A program made the translations under genes and the position numbers. Below are positions 60,561-64,000 of a stretch of DNA of 64,000 nucleotides, in pieces (position 1 is the first letter of the stretch; every line of letters begins with the position of its first letter). The notes below the pieces were generated by a model that was not told the DNA's origin, ran no database searches, and saw only the letters and a program-made list of their open reading frames with translations. The stretch comes from Methylotenera sp. (GTDB taxonomy: Bacteria > Pseudomonadota > Gammaproteobacteria > Burkholderiales > Methylophilaceae), in assembly GCA_030682715.1 (NCBI GenBank), contig JAUXNQ010000031.1:1-64000 (forward strand). The letters are read 5' to 3'.

Positions 60561-60686
60561 TGTTTCAATTATCTAATAAATTAATTTTGCTCATCGTTAC
60601 GCATGTTTCAGCGCAGGCTAACTCGCGTAGCGACGTTAAGCACAGCGGCCGTAGCCAAAACCGTCGACTTAAAAAGGGCTGCCAGC

Positions 60687-61778
60687 ATGAGTAAGGCGAC
60701 AACTAAAACTTTGATGGTGATGGCGGGCGGCACTGGCGGCCACGTCTACCCTGCGATGGCAGTAGCGGATACTTTGAAAAATGAAGGCTGGAATATCGTT
60801 TGGCTGTGCACGCAAGGCGGTATGGAAAACAAACTGATTGCGGACAAAACTTACGATAAAGCCATGATTACCATGCAAGGTGTGCGTGGTAATGGCCTGT
60901 TAGGTTGGTTGTTATTGCCAGTGAAGTTGCTAAAAGCATTTAGCCAGAGCCTGAAAGCATTAAATCAGTATCAGCCAGACGTCGTGTTAGGCATGGGTGG
61001 TTTTGCGGCATTTCCTGGTGGATTGATGGCGAAATTGCAAGGTCGGCCATTGGTGATACATGAGCAGAACTCAGTAGCTGGTTTAACGAATAAAGTCTTG
61101 GCAAAAGTGGCTACACGGATTTTAGCTGCATTTCCTTCAGCATTTGGAGACAAAGCTTTGCTAGTGGGTAATCCAGTGCGTGCGGATATCTCTGCGATTG
61201 CAGCACCAGCGCAACGCTTTGCAAACAGAAGTGATGCCCTTAGGTTGTTGATTGTGGGCGGTAGCTTAGGGGCGCAAGCGTTGAATGAGGTGATTCCGCA
61301 AGCATTGGCACAAATGCCAGCGGACCAACGTCCGCAAGTAGTACACCAAGCAGGCGTGAAGCATATTGAAATATTACAAAAAAATTATAAGCAAGCTGAT
61401 GTAGAGGTAGATGCCCGAGCATATATCGACAATATGGCAGCCATGTATGCATGGGCAGATTTTGTAATTTGTCGCTCAGGCGCGTTAACCGTGGCTGAGG
61501 TTTCAACTGCAGGGTTGGGCTCATTGATGGTGCCTTTCCCGTTTGCGGTAGACGACCACCAAACAGGTAACGCCCAATACTTAGCAGATGCAGGCGCCAC
61601 GATATTGGTGCAACAAAAAGAATTGAGTGTAGAGAAGTTGACGAAGCTATTAAAAGAACTGAATCGTGAAAAATGCCTAGAAATGGCTGAGAAAGCACGT
61701 GCATTAGGCAAACCAGAAGCCACCGCCGATGTTGCAAAGATTTGCGTACAAATGGCAGCGCTAGGAGGTGCGAAATGA
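60687..61778 (+). CDS. murG: Lipid II synthase MurG
   Basis: A 363-residue GT28 glycosyltransferase adding GlcNAc to lipid [19 protein letters not shown] near the N-terminus, [17 protein letters not shown], and [12 protein letters not shown] for UDP-GlcNAc. ATG 60687 (AAGGG upstream) puts the glycine loop at the usual place; the frame from 60603 adds 28 unrelated residues. Confidence 0.95.
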   Translation: MSKATTKTLMVMAGGTGGHVYPAMAVADTLKNEGWNIVWLCTQGGMENKLIADKTYDKAMITMQGVRGNGLLGWLLLPVKLLKAFSQSLKALNQYQPDVVLGMGGFAAFPGGLMAKLQGRPLVIHEQNSVAGLTNKVLAKVATRILAAFPSAFGDKALLVGNPVRADISAIAAPAQRFANRSDALRLLIVGGSLGAQALNEVIPQALAQMPADQRPQVVHQAGVKHIEILQKNYKQADVEVDARAYIDNMAAMYAWADFVICRSGALTVAEVSTAGLGSLMVPFPFAVDDHQTGNAQYLADAGATILVQQKELSVEKLTKLLKELNREKCLEMAEKARALGKPEATADVAKICVQMAALGGAK

Positions 61779-63220
61779 AACATAAAGTAAAGAATATCCA
61801 TTTTGTTGGGATAGGCGGCTCAGGGATGAGCGGTATTGCTGAAGTTTTAATCAATTTAGACTTCAACGTCAGTGGTTCAGATTTGGCCTCTAATGCAACA
61901 ACCAAACGCTTGGTTGCCTTTGGTGCAACGGTGTATCAAGGCCATGAAGCAGAAAACGTGAAAGAAGCCGATGTAGTTGTGGTGTCATCTGCGGTAAATG
62001 AAGCCAACCCTGAGGTGATAGCCGCGCGCGAGAAAAAGATTCCAGTCGTGCCACGTGCGCTCATGCTTGCGGAACTTATGCGTTTTAAACAAGGCATTGC
62101 TGTGGCTGGTACGCATGGCAAAACGACTACGACTAGCTTAATTGCAAGTATCTTGGCAGAGGCGGGTATGGACCCAACATTTGTAATTGGCGGCAAGCTA
62201 GAAGCTGCCAATGCAAATGCTAAGTTGGGTACTGGTGAGTATATTGTGGCTGAGGCAGATGAGTCCGACGCTTCATTTTTACACTTAACACCAGTGATGG
62301 CTGTGGTCACCAATATTGATCAAGACCACATGGACACTTATGAACACAGCTTTGAAAAACTCAAAAGTGCGTTTGTCGAGTTTTTACAGCAACTACCGTT
62401 TTGGGGTATGGCTGTGGTGTGTGTGGATGATGCCAACATTCGTGAGATATTGCCCCGCGTGACTAAGCCAGTGATGACCTATGGCTTGAGTGAAGACGCG
62501 CGCATCCGTGCTAAAAATGTGCGCGCCGATGATGGCAAGATGCACTTCACCGTGCAACGTATTAACGGCGTGACGACTGAGTTTGATGTGACCTTGAATT
62601 TACCAGGTAATCACTATGTATTAAACGCGTTGGCCGCGATTGCCATTGCCAGCGAATTGAATGTGCCCGATGCTGCCATTATTAAAGCCCTAAAAGAATT
62701 TAAAGGTGTGGGTAGACGTTTCGAACGTTATGGTGAAGTGCCAGCAATGCCACGTAATGAAGCTAGCCATGGCACGTTTACGCTAATAGATGATTATGGA
62801 CACCACCCAGTAGAAATGCAGGCCGTGATAGCGGCTGCGCGCGGTGCGTTCCCAAACAGGCGTTTGGTGATGGCATTTCAGCCACACCGCTATACACGTA
62901 CCAGAGATTGCTTTGAAGACTTTGTAAAAGTGCTGTCTAGCGCTGATGTTGTGTTGCTAACAGAAGTGTATTCAGCGGGTGAAGCACCGATTGTTGCGGC
63001 TGATACGCGTTCGCTGATACGCGCGATTCGTGTTGCTGGCAAGGTAGAGCCTATGTTTGTAGAAACGACAGATGAATTGCCTCAGGTAATTTTAGACGTC
63101 GCACGTGCTGATGATGTGGTAATTGTGATGGGTGCGGGTTCAATAGGGCAGGTTGCATTAAAAACTAAAGAGTTGCAGTTGAGTAATGCATCGCTATCAA
63201 AAGGAATGGCTGCTGCATGA
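61775..63220 (+). CDS. murC: UDP-MurNAc:L-Ala ligase MurC
   Basis: A 481-residue ligase. [18 protein letters not shown] at the N-terminus, [15 protein letters not shown] site, [11 protein letters not shown] and [12 protein letters not shown] 61775 overlaps the murG stop, preferred over 61742 which lies inside murG. Confidence 0.95.
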   Translation: MKHKVKNIHFVGIGGSGMSGIAEVLINLDFNVSGSDLASNATTKRLVAFGATVYQGHEAENVKEADVVVVSSAVNEANPEVIAAREKKIPVVPRALMLAELMRFKQGIAVAGTHGKTTTTSLIASILAEAGMDPTFVIGGKLEAANANAKLGTGEYIVAEADESDASFLHLTPVMAVVTNIDQDHMDTYEHSFEKLKSAFVEFLQQLPFWGMAVVCVDDANIREILPRVTKPVMTYGLSEDARIRAKNVRADDGKMHFTVQRINGVTTEFDVTLNLPGNHYVLNALAAIAIASELNVPDAAIIKALKEFKGVGRRFERYGEVPAMPRNEASHGTFTLIDDYGHHPVEMQAVIAAARGAFPNRRLVMAFQPHRYTRTRDCFEDFVKVLSSADVVLLTEVYSAGEAPIVAADTRSLIRAIRVAGKVEPMFVETTDELPQVILDVARADDVVIVMGAGSIGQVALKTKELQLSNASLSKGMAAA

Positions 63221-64000
63221 TTCAGCATAAGGGAAAATTGCTTTTAAATGAGCCCTTGGCGCGCTACACCAGTTGGCGCGTAGGTGGCCGTGCGGATCAA
63301 TTTTATATTCCAGCAGATTTGGAAGACTTAAGTAAGTTTTTACAAAGTCTGGACGAAGCTGAGCCAATCTATTTTATAGGCTTGGGATCAAACTTATTAG
63401 TACGCGATGGTGGTGTGCGCGGCACGGTAGTGTTAATGCATAACGTGTTAACTACACTACAAATGGATGGTGAAGCCGTCTATGCAGAAGCTGGTGTGAC
63501 TTGTGCAAAATTAGCAAAATTTTGTGCTAAAGAAGCTAGGCAAGGTGCTGAGTTTTTTGCAGGGATACCAGGCACATTGGGTGGTGCACTTGCAATGAAT
63601 GCAGGGTGTTATGGCAGTGAAACATGGAATGTAGTGAAGCGTGTAACGACGATTAATAAACGAGGCGAACTTAATACTCGCGATGCATCGGCGTTTATTC
63701 CGAGTTATCGACATATTGATATGCCGGTGTCAGATGAATGGTTTGTGGCAGCTTGGTTGAGATTAGAGCATGGCGATGCACAAGAGTCTGCACAGAAAAT
63801 TAAAGCATTGTTGGCAAAACGTCTTGCCGCTCAGCCATTGAATCAACCAAGCGCAGGTTCCACATTTAGGAACCCACCAGGAGATTATGCGGCACGGCTG
63901 ATAGAAGCAAGTGGATTAAAAGGTTACATCATTGGTGGGGCGCAGGTGTCAGAAAAGCATGCGAACTTTATTGTCAATATTGGCAGCGCGAATGCTTTGG
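63217..64000 (+). CDS. murB: UDP-MurNAc dehydrogenase MurB (partial, 3' end missing)
   Basis: Open from ATG 63217 (overlapping the murC stop) to the window end, 261 codons. FAD-binding motifs [44 protein letters not shown], and the catalytic Ser in [11 protein letters not shown] are visible. It reduces UDP-GlcNAc enolpyruvate to UDP-MurNAc. About 30-40 residues lie outside the window. Confidence 0.94.
   Translation, partial: MIQHKGKLLLNEPLARYTSWRVGGRADQFYIPADLEDLSKFLQSLDEAEPIYFIGLGSNLLVRDGGVRGTVVLMHNVLTTLQMDGEAVYAEAGVTCAKLAKFCAKEARQGAEFFAGIPGTLGGALAMNAGCYGSETWNVVKRVTTINKRGELNTRDASAFIPSYRHIDMPVSDEWFVAAWLRLEHGDAQESAQKIKALLAKRLAAQPLNQPSAGSTFRNPPGDYAARLIEASGLKGYIIGGAQVSEKHANFIVNIGSANAL

Overview
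The window looks like the chromosome of a methylotrophic betaproteobacterium, most likely Methylophilaceae (Methylotenera-like). The grounds are the 3' end of a XoxF-type methanol dehydrogenase followed by xoxJ and two cytochrome c genes, a soluble NAD-linked formate dehydrogenase operon with molybdenum cofactor genes, and a standard dcw cluster. The taxonomic call is an inference from gene content.

Layout: 1-2.9 kb is methanol oxidation (xoxF end, xoxJ, two cytochromes). 3-11.5 kb is housekeeping (type II NADH dehydrogenase, lplT, PIN-PhoH ATPase, peroxiredoxin, histidine kinase, TonB, moeA). 11.7-28.5 kb is a defence island set between moeA on one side and mobA-moaA plus the formate dehydrogenase operon on the other. 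36-48.8 kb is housekeeping (glycosyltransferase, L31, rho, trxA, tlpA-like, dolP, yraN, lpoA, rsmI, pyrC). RNase P RNA lies at 49.07-49.41 kb, then about 1.1 kb without a gene, then mraZ-rsmH-ftsL-ftsI-murE-murF-mraY-murD-ftsW-murG-murC-murB to the window end.

The defence island is a mosaic. A complete type I-C CRISPR-Cas system (cas3, cas5c, cas8c, cas7c, cas4, cas1, cas2, leader, 39 repeats) is flanked on both sides by type I-F debris. Upstream are an intact type I-F cas1 and two 5' fragments of cas2-3f, one fused in frame to the tail of a HIRAN gene. Downstream are two isolated 28-nt I-F-like repeats. Three toxin-antitoxin modules sit in it: vapBC between the cas2-3f fragments, a ParE-type pair between cas7c and cas4, and a second ParE/RelE pair after the array.

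The most striking signal is at 18.4-18.77 kb, between cas3 and cas5c. A small membrane-protein ORF is followed by a mini-CRISPR of degenerate I-C repeats whose hairpins are kept by compensatory changes. The 28-nt pseudo-spacer matches the minus strand over the -35 region upstream of that small ORF. It has a TTC PAM and 12 of the first 14 positions paired, and the only two mismatches fall at positions 6 and 12, the bases flipped out in type I Cascade. This is the layout of a CreTA/CreR element, in which a natural crRNA-like RNA directs Cascade to repress a toxin and/or the cas operon. It is here linked to type I-C with a candidate small membrane toxin.
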